Assembly: GCF_024701975.1 (NCBI RefSeq)
Contig: NZ_JANLNM010000001.1
Location: 1,116,001 to 1,180,000, forward strand
Length of the DNA stretch: 64,000 bases
Direction: 5' to 3'
Source of the DNA: Variovorax sp. ZS18.2.2
Lineage (GTDB): Bacteria > Pseudomonadota > Gammaproteobacteria > Burkholderiales > Burkholderiaceae_C
Positions 48,823 through 57,044 of the stretch are shown one piece after another. The notes under the pieces are model-generated. The model did not search any database. It saw nothing but the letters and a program-made list of their open reading frames with translations, and had not been told where the DNA came from. Position numbers and translations under genes: made by a program. Each line of letters begins with the position of its first letter. Within the stretch, counting starts at the first letter, position 1.

Positions 48823-49644
48823 TCAGCCTTGAAGGCCCTTCCAGAGCATGTAGGCGGCCAGCAGGTACAGGATGCTCGCGAACACGCGCTTGAGCTTCTT
48901 CACGGGCAGCGTGTGCGCGGCCTTGGCGCCCAGCGGCGCGGTGAACACACTGCAGACGGCAATCACCACCAGCGCCGGCAGCCAGATGTAGCCGAAGGAG
49001 CCCGCGGGCAGGCCCTGCACCGACTGTCCGCTGATCGCATAGCCCATCACGTTGGCCACCGCGATGGGAAAGCCCAGCGCAGCGCTGGTGGCCACCGCGT
49101 TGTGGATCGAGATGTTGCACCACGTCATGAACGGCACGCTGATGAAGCCGCCGCCCGCGCCCACCAGGCCCGAGATGAAGCCGATCACCCCGCCGGCCGC
49201 AAGCTGGCCGCCGGTGCCCGGCATCTGGCGCGTGGGCTTGGGCTTCCTGTCGAGGAACATCTGCGTGGCCGAGAAGCCCACGAAGAGCGCGAAGAAGATG
49301 GCCAGGGCCGTGCCCTTGAGCAGCGCGAACACGCCCAGGCTCCCGGCCAGGCTGCCGATCACGATGCCGGGCGCGAGGCGCTTGACGATGTCCCAGCGCA
49401 CCGCGCCGCGCTTGTGGTGCGCGCGCACGCTGGAGACCGAGGTGAAGATGATCGTGGCCATCGAGGTGGCGATCGCCATCTTCACCGCGAGGTCGGACGA
49501 CACGCCGCGGTGACCCATGATGATCGTGATGAACGGCACCATCAGCATGCCGCCGCCGATGCCCAGGAGGCCTGCGAGAAAGCCGGTGCCCAGGCCGAGC
49601 GCGGCCAGTTCAAGAATCAGGAGGGGGTCGAGGAATTCGGTCAC
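48823..49644 (-). CDS. TauE/SafE-family sulfite/sulfonate exporter-like permease
   Basis: 273 residues from GTG 49644 (VTEFLDPLLILEL); an ATG at 49722 would add 26 residues that run through the hairpin and into the end of the 6S RNA gene, so it is less likely. Eight hydrophobic segments, with the twin family motifs 'GFLAGLLGIGGGMLMVPF' and 'GFISGLVGAGGGFISVPF'. Family members move sulfite, sulfoacetate or other organosulfur anions; the exact substrate is unknown. Confidence 0.88.
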   Translation of the reverse strand: MTEFLDPLLILELAALGLGTGFLAGLLGIGGGMLMVPFITIIMGHRGVSSDLAVKMAIATSMATIIFTSVSSVRAHHKRGAVRWDIVKRLAPGIVIGSLAGSLGVFALLKGTALAIFFALFVGFSATQMFLDRKPKPTRQMPGTGGQLAAGGVIGFISGLVGAGGGFISVPFMTWCNISIHNAVATSAALGFPIAVANVMGYAISGQSVQGLPAGSFGYIWLPALVVIAVCSVFTAPLGAKAAHTLPVKKLKRVFASILYLLAAYMLWKGLQG

Positions 49645-49667
49645 GCTGCGGGTCTTCGGACAAAGCA

Positions 49668-49698
49668 ACGGCCCCGAGCAGTGTGTGCTGGGGGCCGT
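49668..49698 (-). terminator. Hairpin downstream of 6S RNA
   Basis: ACGGCCCC (49668-49675) pairs with GGGGCCGT (49691-49698) and an inner AGCA/TGCT pair extends it. On the leftward strand it follows 6S RNA by 13 bases and is followed by TTGCTTTG. The T-tract is interrupted, so it may be a processing or termination structure. Confidence 0.4.
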
Positions 49699-49711
49699 GC
49701 CGATGGAAAAA

Positions 49712-49887
49712 GGTGTCTGCAAGTGGGCGCCGAACCCGCATCCTGAACCAGGGTTCAGGTGGGCGAGGGCAGCAAGACTTCGGGTTCATCTGACGCGAGA
49801 TGATCACGCCCGTCAAGCGATGTACCAAGCCCGGCTCCGGAGAGCATTGGAACAAGGAAATATTAAGCCCGACGCGCACCGCAGACA
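49712..49887 (-). ncRNA. ssrS: 6S RNA
   Basis: About 176 nt. Two features identify it. First, the 3' part carries the hallmark hairpin CCTGAACC-CT-GGTTCAGG inside 'CACCTGAACCCTGGTTCAGG', matching the equivalent region of E. coli 6S RNA. Second, the ends pair to form the long closing stem: GTCTGC at the 5' end (49886-49881) with GCAGAC at the 3' end (49720-49715), then GTG/CAC and GCG/CGC. It lies directly downstream of zapA, as in many proteobacteria. 6S RNA mimics an open promoter and holds sigma70 polymerase in stationary phase. Exact ends are inferred from pairing. Confidence 0.85.
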
Positions 49888-49893
49888 GTTCGG

Positions 49894-49899
49894 ATTTTA
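49894..49899 (-). promoter_or_regulatory. -10 element of the 6S RNA promoter
   Basis: Read leftward, TAAAAT (49899-49894) lies seven bases before the predicted 5' end of 6S RNA. No convincing -35 hexamer is seen; that position falls close to the zapA stop. Confidence 0.5.
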
Positions 49900-49926
49900 C
49901 GCTCCGTATGAGTCCATGGTGTTCAT

Positions 49927-50259
49927 TCAGAGCAAATGACCATCGCCGGCCAGCGCCTGATCGAGCTTTTGAATGAGCTGGGCCGCCTTGGCATCGACTT
50001 CTCCGGGCTCAGCCGTGGTAGGCGCGGGCGCCGCGGCAGGCGCCGCAACTGCAGCCGCCTGCTGCGCCGCGAGGTCGAAGGCCAGGTTCAATGAAGCCAG
50101 CACCGCGATGCGATCGCGCGCCTTGACTTTTCCCGCATCGCGGATCTTGCACATGGCGGCATCCACGCGTTCGACCGCGTCGCGCAACTGCGGCTCGCCG
50201 CCGTCGGGACAGCCGAGCAAATAGCTCTGGCCCATGATCTGTACTTCTATCTGCTTCAT
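49927..50259 (-). CDS. zapA: Cell division protein ZapA
   Basis: 110 residues. ZapA tetramers crosslink FtsZ filaments at the division ring. The N-terminal text 'EVQIMGQSYLLGCPDGGEPQ' and 'RDAVERVDAAMCKIRDAGKV' is family-typical, followed by a helix 'RDRIAVLASLNLAFDLAAQQ'. An Ala/Pro-rich linker and a C-terminal helix make it a bit longer at the end. The start overlaps the upstream coiled-coil gene stop (ATGA). 6S RNA follows. Confidence 0.92.
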   Translation of the reverse strand: MKQIEVQIMGQSYLLGCPDGGEPQLRDAVERVDAAMCKIRDAGKVKARDRIAVLASLNLAFDLAAQQAAAVAAPAAAPAPTTAEPGEVDAKAAQLIQKLDQALAGDGHLL

Positions 50260-50480
50260 GCGGTGGAGTCTTCGGGAGGTGGTTCAGCCGGCAGCCGCTC
50301 GAGCAGTGCATCCAGGCGCGTGCGTGCCGCGGCGAGTCGCGACTTGAGCCCGTCGCGTTCGCGCACGAGCGCATCGACCTGTTCCTGGAGCAGCGCATTG
50401 GTGCGCTGTACCTCTTCGTGACGCACGAGCAAGCGTTCCACACGCTCGGCGATCTGATCGATGGGGCTGGAGGCGGGCAT
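50256..50480 (-). CDS. Short coiled-coil protein upstream of zapA (ZapB-like)
   Basis: 74 residues from ATG 50480 (MPASSPIDQIAERVERLL). Nearly the whole chain is a predicted coiled coil, with 'NALLQEQVDALVRERDGLKS' and a Pro-rich end. In E. coli the ZapA partner ZapB is a similar short coiled coil encoded elsewhere. The four-base overlap with zapA supports a joint role in division. A homologous relation to ZapB is inference. Confidence 0.75.
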   Translation of the reverse strand: MPASSPIDQIAERVERLLVRHEEVQRTNALLQEQVDALVRERDGLKSRLAAARTRLDALLERLPAEPPPEDSTA

Positions 50481-50595
50481 GGTTGGCGATTGTAGTTTCC
50501 CGGGGAATGGGGCCCGCCGGCAGGGCGCGCGGTGCCTTGTCTGGCATGGATTCTGCTGCCTTCGCAGTGGCCTTTCAAACATTTATAGCCACCTC

Positions 50596-52194
50596 ATGAC
50601 CACGAAGAACAACACTCTATTCAGTCGGCGTGATCTGCTCACGCTCATCGGCAAGACCGCCGGCGGCGGCGCGATGTACCAGGCGATGACTTCTCTCGGT
50701 TTCGCTGCCGAGTCCAACTACAGCGGCCCTCCGAAACTCGATGGTGCAAAGAAGGGCGCTTCGGTGCTGGTTCTTGGTGCAGGTCTGGCCGGCATGGCCG
50801 CTGCACTCGAGCTGCGCGCCGCGGGCTACTCGGTGAAGGTGCTCGAGTTCAGCAACCGTGCAGGCGGCCGCTGCTGGACGCTGCGCGGCGGCGACACCTT
50901 CACCGAACTCGGTGGCGCGGTGCAGCAGTGCGGTTTCGCGAAGGGCGAGTACTTCAATCCCGGTCCGTGGCGCATACCTTTTCATCACCACGCGGTGCTC
51001 GGCTACTGCAAGCGGCTGGGCGTTGCGCTCGAGCCTTTCATTCAAGTCAACTACAACGCGCTCGTGCATTCGACCAAGGCCTATGGCGGCAAGCCGCAGC
51101 GCTATCGCCATGTGCAGGCCGACTACCAGGGCTATGTGGCCGAGTTGCTCGGCAAGGCGACGCAGCAGGGCAACCTCGATGCGGCCCTGACGAAAGAAGA
51201 CAAGGAAAAACTGCTCGAGGGCCTGCGCCGCTGGGGCGCGCTCGATACGCAGTTCCGCTACCGCGAAGGCACCATCAGCAGCGACCGCCGCGGCTACGAA
51301 GTCGATGCGGGCGGCGGCCTCATGCCGCTGGCCAAGCCCTCGAAGCCGCTCGACATGAGCGAGCTGCTGCAATCAAGCCTTTGGCGTTACATCGCAAGCG
51401 GACAAGACTACGAATTCCAGAGCGCGATCTTCCAGCCCGTGGGCGGCATGGACATGATCGCCAAGGCTTTCCAGAAAGAAGTCGGCAGCCTCATCCGCTA
51501 CGGTGCGAAGGTCACGAAGATCGAGCAGAACGACCGCGGCGTCACTGTCACTTACACCGACGAAGCCAAGGGCGGCGCGGTCACGCAGGCCAAGGCCGAC
51601 TGGTGTTTGTGCACCATTCCGCTGTCGGTGTTGAGCCAGATCGACATCCAGGTCGGCGCCCCGATGCAGGAGGCGATCAACGCCGTGCCCTATGGCGCAT
51701 CGGTGAAAGTGGGCCTGCAGTTCAAGCGCCGCTTCTGGGAAGAAGACGAGCACATCTACGGCGGCATCAGCTACACGGACCTCCCGATCTCGCGCATCTC
51801 GTACCCCTCGACACGCTACGGCGCCAAGGGCAAGGCCGTAGTGCTCGGCGCCTACGTGTTCGACGGCCCGAACTCCTACGAATTCACCGCGATGGCACCC
51901 GAGGAGCGCGTGCGCCGCGCGGTCGAGTTCGGCACGCAACTGCACCCGCAGTACGCACGCGAATTCGACAACGGCATCTCGGTCGGCTGGCACCGCGTGC
52001 CGGGCTCGCACGGCTGCTACGGCATGTGGACCGACGAGACGCGCCAGAAGCACTACAAGAACCTGTGCCAGGTCGACGGGCGCATCGCGCTCGCGGGCGA
52101 ACACGCTTCCTACATTCCGGCCTGGCAGGAGGGCGCGCTGCTCTCGTCGCTCGACGCCATCCAGCGGCTGCACGCCCGCGCCGTCGCCGCGTAA
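50596..52194 (+). CDS. Tat-exported flavin amine oxidase
   Basis: 532 residues. N-terminal twin-arginine signal SRRDLLTLIGKTAGG predicts folded export to the periplasm with FAD already bound. The dinucleotide fold is 'VLVLGAGLAGMAAALELRAAG', followed by the family 'NRAGGRCWTLRGG'; the C-terminal FAD motif is 'GRIALAGEHASYIPAWQEGA'. It belongs to the monoamine oxidase superfamily. The next two genes encode a cytochrome c and an exported RidA protein, which suggests it hands electrons to the cytochrome rather than to oxygen, as known for nicotine oxidoreductase NicA2. Amine substrate unknown. Start ATG 50596 has no strong ribosome site. Confidence 0.92.
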   Translation: MTTKNNTLFSRRDLLTLIGKTAGGGAMYQAMTSLGFAAESNYSGPPKLDGAKKGASVLVLGAGLAGMAAALELRAAGYSVKVLEFSNRAGGRCWTLRGGDTFTELGGAVQQCGFAKGEYFNPGPWRIPFHHHAVLGYCKRLGVALEPFIQVNYNALVHSTKAYGGKPQRYRHVQADYQGYVAELLGKATQQGNLDAALTKEDKEKLLEGLRRWGALDTQFRYREGTISSDRRGYEVDAGGGLMPLAKPSKPLDMSELLQSSLWRYIASGQDYEFQSAIFQPVGGMDMIAKAFQKEVGSLIRYGAKVTKIEQNDRGVTVTYTDEAKGGAVTQAKADWCLCTIPLSVLSQIDIQVGAPMQEAINAVPYGASVKVGLQFKRRFWEEDEHIYGGISYTDLPISRISYPSTRYGAKGKAVVLGAYVFDGPNSYEFTAMAPEERVRRAVEFGTQLHPQYAREFDNGISVGWHRVPGSHGCYGMWTDETRQKHYKNLCQVDGRIALAGEHASYIPAWQEGALLSSLDAIQRLHARAVAA

Positions 52195-52219
52195 CGGCCG
52201 AGTGAAGGACACACCCACC

Positions 52220-52642
52220 ATGAACAACAGCAACCCCACGACCTTCCAGCGCGCACTGCTCGGCCTTTCGTTCGGCGCCATCGCCGCGATGAGCGGCCAA
52301 GCTTTTGCGCAATCGCCCGAGCCCACGTTCTCCGTCGGCCCCCGGTTCCAGGAGAGCTCGGGCGAGTCGATCTACCGCGCCACCTGCCAGGGCTGCCACA
52401 TGGCGCAGGGGCAGGGCGCGAAGGGCGCGGGCGCCTACCCGCCGCTCGCATCGAATCCGCGGCTCGCGAGCGCGGAGTACCCGCTCTACGTGGTCATCAA
52501 CGGCCAGAAGGGCATGCCCGCCTTCGGCAAGATGCTGAGCGACGAGCAGATCGCCGCGGTGGTCGGCTATACGCGCACGCATTTCGGCAACCAGTACGCG
52601 GATGCCATTCCCGCGGAGAGCGTCAAGAAGCTGCGGCCTTGA
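52220..52642 (+). CDS. Exported class I cytochrome c
   Basis: 140 residues. Signal peptide to about residue 31 (cleavage near AFAQ), heme motif CQGCH (Cys56, Cys59, His60) and likely axial Met99 in 'GQKGMPAFGKM'. Mature size near 11 kDa. It is 25 bases after the amine oxidase gene and 62 bases before the RidA gene, the position expected for an electron acceptor in a dehydrogenase module. Confidence 0.93.
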   Translation: MNNSNPTTFQRALLGLSFGAIAAMSGQAFAQSPEPTFSVGPRFQESSGESIYRATCQGCHMAQGQGAKGAGAYPPLASNPRLASAEYPLYVVINGQKGMPAFGKMLSDEQIAAVVGYTRTHFGNQYADAIPAESVKKLRP

Positions 52643-52704
52643 CTTCATCGCGACATCCGGCAGATCCTTCCTTGATTCATCCACCCAGCAGAGAGACAAC
52701 ACGC

Positions 52705-53238
52705 ATGACCATGACCCTTATCACCCAGACGAAGAAACTGGCGCTCGCCGCCGCCCTGTTCGCAGCCGCTTGCGGTGCTGCACATGCGGCCGACGAAATC
52801 ATTCGCCACCGCATTCCGAACTCCACCTTCCCGATCGCGGCGGCAGTGGAAGTTCCTTCTTCGTTCACCAATGTCTACCTCTCGGGCCAGGTGCCGCCGC
52901 TGCAGGATCCGGCCGCGCCCAAGAACACCGTCGCTGCGTATGGCGGCGATACCAAGGGCCAGACCGTCGGCGTGCTCAAGGCCATCGAGAAGAGCCTCAC
53001 GGGCCTTGGTCTCACGATGGGCGACGTGGTGAAGATGCAGGTGTTCCTGGTGGGCGACCCGGCCAAGGACAACAAGATGGACTTCGCCGGCTTCATGGAG
53101 GGCTACACCCAGTTCTTCGGCACCACCGCGCAGCCCAAGCTGCCGGTGCGCTCGACGATGCAGGTGGCCGCACTGGCCAACCCGGCCTACCTGGTCGAGA
53201 TCGAGGTGATGGCGGTCCGTCCGGCCAAATCGAAGTAG
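52705..53238 (+). CDS. Exported RidA/YjgF-family imine deaminase
   Basis: 177 residues: Sec signal peptide (cleavage near residue 29, HAAD) followed by a complete RidA domain. The substrate-binding Arg is kept (Arg149 in 'LPVRSTMQV') and the C-terminal acidic residues are Glu165 and Glu167 in 'YLVEIEVMAV'. RidA proteins hydrolyse reactive imines and enamines to ketones or aldehydes plus ammonia. Export is uncommon for the family. Here it follows an amine oxidase that makes imines, so a periplasmic imine-clearing role is reasonable. Confidence 0.9.
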   Translation: MTMTLITQTKKLALAAALFAAACGAAHAADEIIRHRIPNSTFPIAAAVEVPSSFTNVYLSGQVPPLQDPAAPKNTVAAYGGDTKGQTVGVLKAIEKSLTGLGLTMGDVVKMQVFLVGDPAKDNKMDFAGFMEGYTQFFGTTAQPKLPVRSTMQVAALANPAYLVEIEVMAVRPAKSK

Positions 53239-53317
53239 CCCCGCCAACGACCAGAGTGGCACAGCAGCCACAACTTTCGACTTAGCCGAACCGCCCCAGG
53301 GCCTAAAATCCCGCCCG

Positions 53318-53552
53318 TTGGTGCTCGCGCCGTGGTTCACACGGCGCAGTTCAACGGGAAGCAGGAGTGAACGCCCCGAGAGATCCGGAAACCCGGACAT
53401 CGGACCAAGGCCGAAGCCGCCTGCGCTGCCCCCGCAACGGTCAAGCAGACGGCGCCGCAAGGCGCCACCCCTTTCCATCCAGCCACTGGGCGCCCTGAAA
53501 CAGGCGCCTGGGAAGGCGACAGGGGCCGTTCTGCCAGCCCGGATACCGGCCA
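53318..53552 (+). promoter_or_regulatory. Cobalamin riboswitch
   Basis: About 235 nt upstream of btuB. Conserved blocks appear in order: 'GGGAAGCAGGAGTGA' near 53356, the B12 box region 'GCTGCCCCCGCAACGGT' (53426-53442), 'AGCCACTGG' (53481-53489), 'GGGAAGGCG' (53510-53518) and 'AGCCCGGATACC' (53536-53547). It binds adenosylcobalamin and should shut off the eleven genes that follow. A -10 hexamer TAAAAT at 53304-53309 precedes it. The 118 bases after it hold GC-rich hairpins, presumably the expression platform, but no clear T-tract terminator. Confidence 0.93.
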
Positions 53553-53670
53553 ACAAGGCGGCTGCCGCATGCATGAACGAATAGAACCGGTTCATGCCCG
53601 CGGCGGTCATTGCGCCCAGGGCGCCGGCGGGGAGGCCGGCCAGGGGCATTGACGTTCGTTCGGCTCACTC

Positions 53671-55632
53671 ATGATTTCCTGCGTTATTCATTCCCGCGCT
53701 GCTCGCGGTCGCGCGCCTGCGCCCATCCGCCATCGCGGCCTTGCCTGCCTGCCGCTCGCGCTGGCCTCGGCCTTCGGCGGCCTTGCACTGTTCCAACTGC
53801 CCACCCTGGCGAATGCGCAGGAAAAAGCAGCAGCCACGCTGGGCGAAACGGTGGTCACGGCCAACCGCACGCCGCAGCCGCTGTCGGACCTGGTGGGCGA
53901 CGTGTCCATCATCGATCGCCAAACCATCGAGCGCAGCGGCGCGACCGGCGTGGCCGACGTGCTGGCGCGCCAGCCCGGCATCGAGATCACGCGCAACGGC
54001 GGCGTGGGCAACACCACCAGCCTGTACATCCGCGGGGCCGAGACGCGCTTCACGGCCGTCTACCTCGACGGCGTGCGCATCGACTCGCAATCGACCGGCG
54101 GTGCCGGCTGGGAAGGCATTCCGCTCGCGCAGATCGACCGCATCGAAGTGCTGCGCGGCCCGGCCGCCGCGGTGTATGGCTCGGACGCCATCGGCGGCGT
54201 GATCCAGCTCTTCACCAAGCGCGGCGAAGAGGGCGTGTCGCCTTATGCGGGCATCGGCTTCGGCAGCCATGGCCTGCGCAAGATCGAAGGCGGCGTGAGC
54301 GGCAAGTCGGGCCTGTTCGACTATTCGTTTGGCGTCGCGCATGAAGAGAGCAAGGGCTTCAATGTGCAGCCTGCCGACAAGCGCACGCCCTCGAAGGACG
54401 GCTTCACCAGCCCCGACCGCGATGGCTACCGCAGCACTTCGGGCAACCTGAAGCTGGGCTTCCAGATCACGCCCGACCAGCGCATCGACGCCACCTTGCT
54501 CCAGAGCAACATCGAAGCCGGCTACGACAACGCGGTCAGCTTCAGGACCAGGCCGCCGATCCTCTTCAGGAACGACGTCTCGAACAACACGCTGCGCACC
54601 GCCGGCCTCACCTGGTCGGCCAAGTGGAACGACATCTACAGCACCCGCGTGCAGGTGACCGACTCGCAATCGGTCTACAAGACGCAGCCTTCGTTCTACC
54701 GCACCGAAACCAACCTGCGCGGCTACCTGTTCCAGAACGAATTCCGCTTCGGCCCGCACCTGGTGACGGCCACGCTGGAACGCCGTGAAGACGCGCTGGA
54801 AAACGCACCTACCACCTCGGCCAAGCTGCTCTCGCAAGACCGCTCGCAGAACGCGCTGGCGCTCGGCTACGGCTTCGTGCAGGGCCCCCATTCGCTGCAA
54901 CTGCATGTGCGCCGCGACAAGGACAGCGAGTTCGGCGGCAAGACCACCGGCAGCGCCGCCTACGGCTTCGCCATCCTGCCGTCGCTGCGCTTCACCGCAT
55001 CGGCCGGCACAGCCTTCCGCGTGCCGACGCTGTATCAGCGCTTCAGCGAATACGGCGTGGCGACGCTCCGGCCCGAAGACAGCCGCAACGTCGAACTGGG
55101 CCTGAACTACGCCAAGGACGGCACCACCGCCGGCATCGTGGTCTACCGCAACCGTGTGCGCAACATGATCGACTTCGTGGGCACCGCCACCGGCTGCGCC
55201 TCGTCGTTCGGCTGCTACACCAACGTGAAGCGCGCCACCCTGCAGGGCGCCACGCTGTCGGCCAGCCAGCGCATTGGCGACGTCACGCTGCGCGCCTCGT
55301 TCGACGTGCAGGACCCCAAGGACGCCGAAACCGGCAACCTGCTCGCACGCCGCGCCAAGCGCCACGGCACGCTGGGCGCCGACTGGCGCGTGGCAGGCTG
55401 GACGCTGGGCGCCGAAGTGCAGGCCTCGAGCCAGCGCTACGACGACTCGGCCAACAAGGTCAAGCTCGGCGGCTACACGCTGCTGAACCTGTCGGCCAGT
55501 ACGCAGATCACACGGGACCTGAACCTCGTGGCCCGCATCGACAATGTGGGCGACAAGGACTACCAGTACGCACGCCTCTACGCCAACGGGGGCCGCAGCG
55601 CCTACCTCGGCCTCAAGTGGACACCGCAGTAA
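53671..55632 (+). CDS. btuB: TonB-dependent outer-membrane receptor for cobalamin (BtuB)
   Basis: 653 residues. An N-terminal extension and signal peptide of about 49 residues are followed by the TonB box ETVVTANR and a plug domain ('IERSGATGVADVLARQPGIE', 'VLRGPAAAVYGSDAIGGVIQ'), then a 22-strand barrel ending in the expected aromatic 'SAYLGLKWTPQ'. B12 riboswitch control and the downstream B12 genes support corrinoid specificity. It shares 16 bases with cobB. Confidence 0.93.
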   Translation: MISCVIHSRAARGRAPAPIRHRGLACLPLALASAFGGLALFQLPTLANAQEKAAATLGETVVTANRTPQPLSDLVGDVSIIDRQTIERSGATGVADVLARQPGIEITRNGGVGNTTSLYIRGAETRFTAVYLDGVRIDSQSTGGAGWEGIPLAQIDRIEVLRGPAAAVYGSDAIGGVIQLFTKRGEEGVSPYAGIGFGSHGLRKIEGGVSGKSGLFDYSFGVAHEESKGFNVQPADKRTPSKDGFTSPDRDGYRSTSGNLKLGFQITPDQRIDATLLQSNIEAGYDNAVSFRTRPPILFRNDVSNNTLRTAGLTWSAKWNDIYSTRVQVTDSQSVYKTQPSFYRTETNLRGYLFQNEFRFGPHLVTATLERREDALENAPTTSAKLLSQDRSQNALALGYGFVQGPHSLQLHVRRDKDSEFGGKTTGSAAYGFAILPSLRFTASAGTAFRVPTLYQRFSEYGVATLRPEDSRNVELGLNYAKDGTTAGIVVYRNRVRNMIDFVGTATGCASSFGCYTNVKRATLQGATLSASQRIGDVTLRASFDVQDPKDAETGNLLARRAKRHGTLGADWRVAGWTLGAEVQASSQRYDDSANKVKLGGYTLLNLSASTQITRDLNLVARIDNVGDKDYQYARLYANGGRSAYLGLKWTPQ

Positions 55633-57044
55633 ACGACCTCTCGCCACGACACGACGGCACCGCAGCCACCTGTGCCGCGGTGCTGATCGCCGCGCCCGCC
55701 TCCGGGCAGGGCAAGACCACGGTGGCCGCCGCGCTCGCGCGGCTGCATGCGCGCGAGGGCCGGCGGGTGCGGGCCTTCAAGTGCGGGCCGGACTTTCTCG
55801 ATCCGCACTGGCTGGCGCTCGCCACCGGCGCGCCGGTGCATTCGCTCGACCTGTGGATGACGGGCGAAGCCGATTGCCGGGCGCGCTTGCATGCCGCGGC
55901 GGCCGAGGCCGATCTGGTGATCGTCGAAGGCGTGATGGGTTTGTTCGACGGCACGCCGAGCGCGGCCGATCTGGCCGAGCGCTTCGGCCTGCCGGTGCTG
56001 GCCGTGATCGACGCGCGTGCGATGGCGGGCACCTTCGGGGCGCTGGCCTATGGATTGCAGAACTTCAAGCCCGGCCTGCCGTGGGCCGGCGTGCTGGCCA
56101 ATCGCGTGGCGAGCGAGCGGCACGCGGGCATGCTGAAGGACGCGCTGCGCGAACCCTCGCAATGGATGGGCGCCTTGCCGCGCGATGCGAGGTTCGCGTT
56201 GCCCGAGCGGCACCTGGGACTCGTCGGCGTGAGTGAACTCGACGACGCGATGGCGCGGCTCGATGCAGCCGCCGATGTGCTGACTGAAACGCCGCTGGGC
56301 CAATTGCCGGTCTCGCAGTTGCCGCAGGTGCGCTTCGATGCGGCCACGGCGCAAGGCGCGCCCACGACGCAACTGCTGGCGGGCCGCACGATCGCCATTG
56401 CGCGCGACGCAGCCTTCTCCTTCATTTATCCCGCCAACCTCGATGTGCTCGCGGCACTCGGTGCGCGGCTTTCATTTTTCTCGCCGCTGGCGGGCGATGC
56501 ACTGCCGGTCTGCGATGCCGTCTGGCTCCCGGGCGGCTATCCCGAGCTGTATGCCGAAGCCCTGTCGGCGAACGAATCGATGCGTGCCTCCCTGACTGCG
56601 CATGCCGCCGCAGGCAAGCCCGTGTGGGCCGAGTGCGGCGGCATGATGGCGCTGTTCGATGAACTGGCCGTGCACACCGATGCGGAGCCGCAGCAGGTCC
56701 ATCGCGTGTGGGGTTTGCTCCCCGGCCGCGTGACCATGCAGAAGCGCCTCGCGGGCCTCGGACCGCAACAGCTTCGACTTGGAAGCCACACCCTGCGCGG
56801 CCACACGTTCCACTATTCGAGCTGCGAAACGCCGCTCGTTCCTTCCGCCCATACCGCCCGGCCCGGCGCCACGCAGGCCGTCGGTGCGCGCGGCGGCGAG
56901 GCTTTCTATGTGCATGGCCCGGTGCGGGCCAGCTATTTCCACGCATGGTTCGCTTCCAGCCCGGAGGCCACGGCGCGGCTCTTCGGCGCCATGCCGATCG
57001 AGCTGGGCAACGACGCAGCAAAGGAAGAGGTCGATGACCGTTGA
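55617..57044 (+). CDS. cobB: Cobyrinate a,c-diamide synthase
   Basis: 475 residues from GTG 55617, which overlaps btuB. The enzyme amidates the a and c side chains of (hydrogeno)cobyrinate using glutamine and ATP. N-terminal P-loop 'APASGQGKTTVAAALARLHA', then a C-terminal class I glutamine amidotransferase domain with nucleophile Cys in 'VWAECGGMMALFDEL'. It belongs to the CbiA/CobB family. Its presence means either late-stage corrin synthesis or use of cobyrinate-like intermediates. Confidence 0.92.
   Translation: MDTAVNDLSPRHDGTAATCAAVLIAAPASGQGKTTVAAALARLHAREGRRVRAFKCGPDFLDPHWLALATGAPVHSLDLWMTGEADCRARLHAAAAEADLVIVEGVMGLFDGTPSAADLAERFGLPVLAVIDARAMAGTFGALAYGLQNFKPGLPWAGVLANRVASERHAGMLKDALREPSQWMGALPRDARFALPERHLGLVGVSELDDAMARLDAAADVLTETPLGQLPVSQLPQVRFDAATAQGAPTTQLLAGRTIAIARDAAFSFIYPANLDVLAALGARLSFFSPLAGDALPVCDAVWLPGGYPELYAEALSANESMRASLTAHAAAGKPVWAECGGMMALFDELAVHTDAEPQQVHRVWGLLPGRVTMQKRLAGLGPQQLRLGSHTLRGHTFHYSSCETPLVPSAHTARPGATQAVGARGGEAFYVHGPVRASYFHAWFASSPEATARLFGAMPIELGNDAAKEEVDDR

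Noticed and set aside
49610-49879. 89-codon minus-strand frame between TauE and zapA genes
   Set aside because: It lies across the 6S RNA gene, whose pairing explains the sequence better than a protein.
53337-53668. Small frames on both strands upstream of btuB
   Set aside because: They overlap the cobalamin riboswitch and have no coding character.
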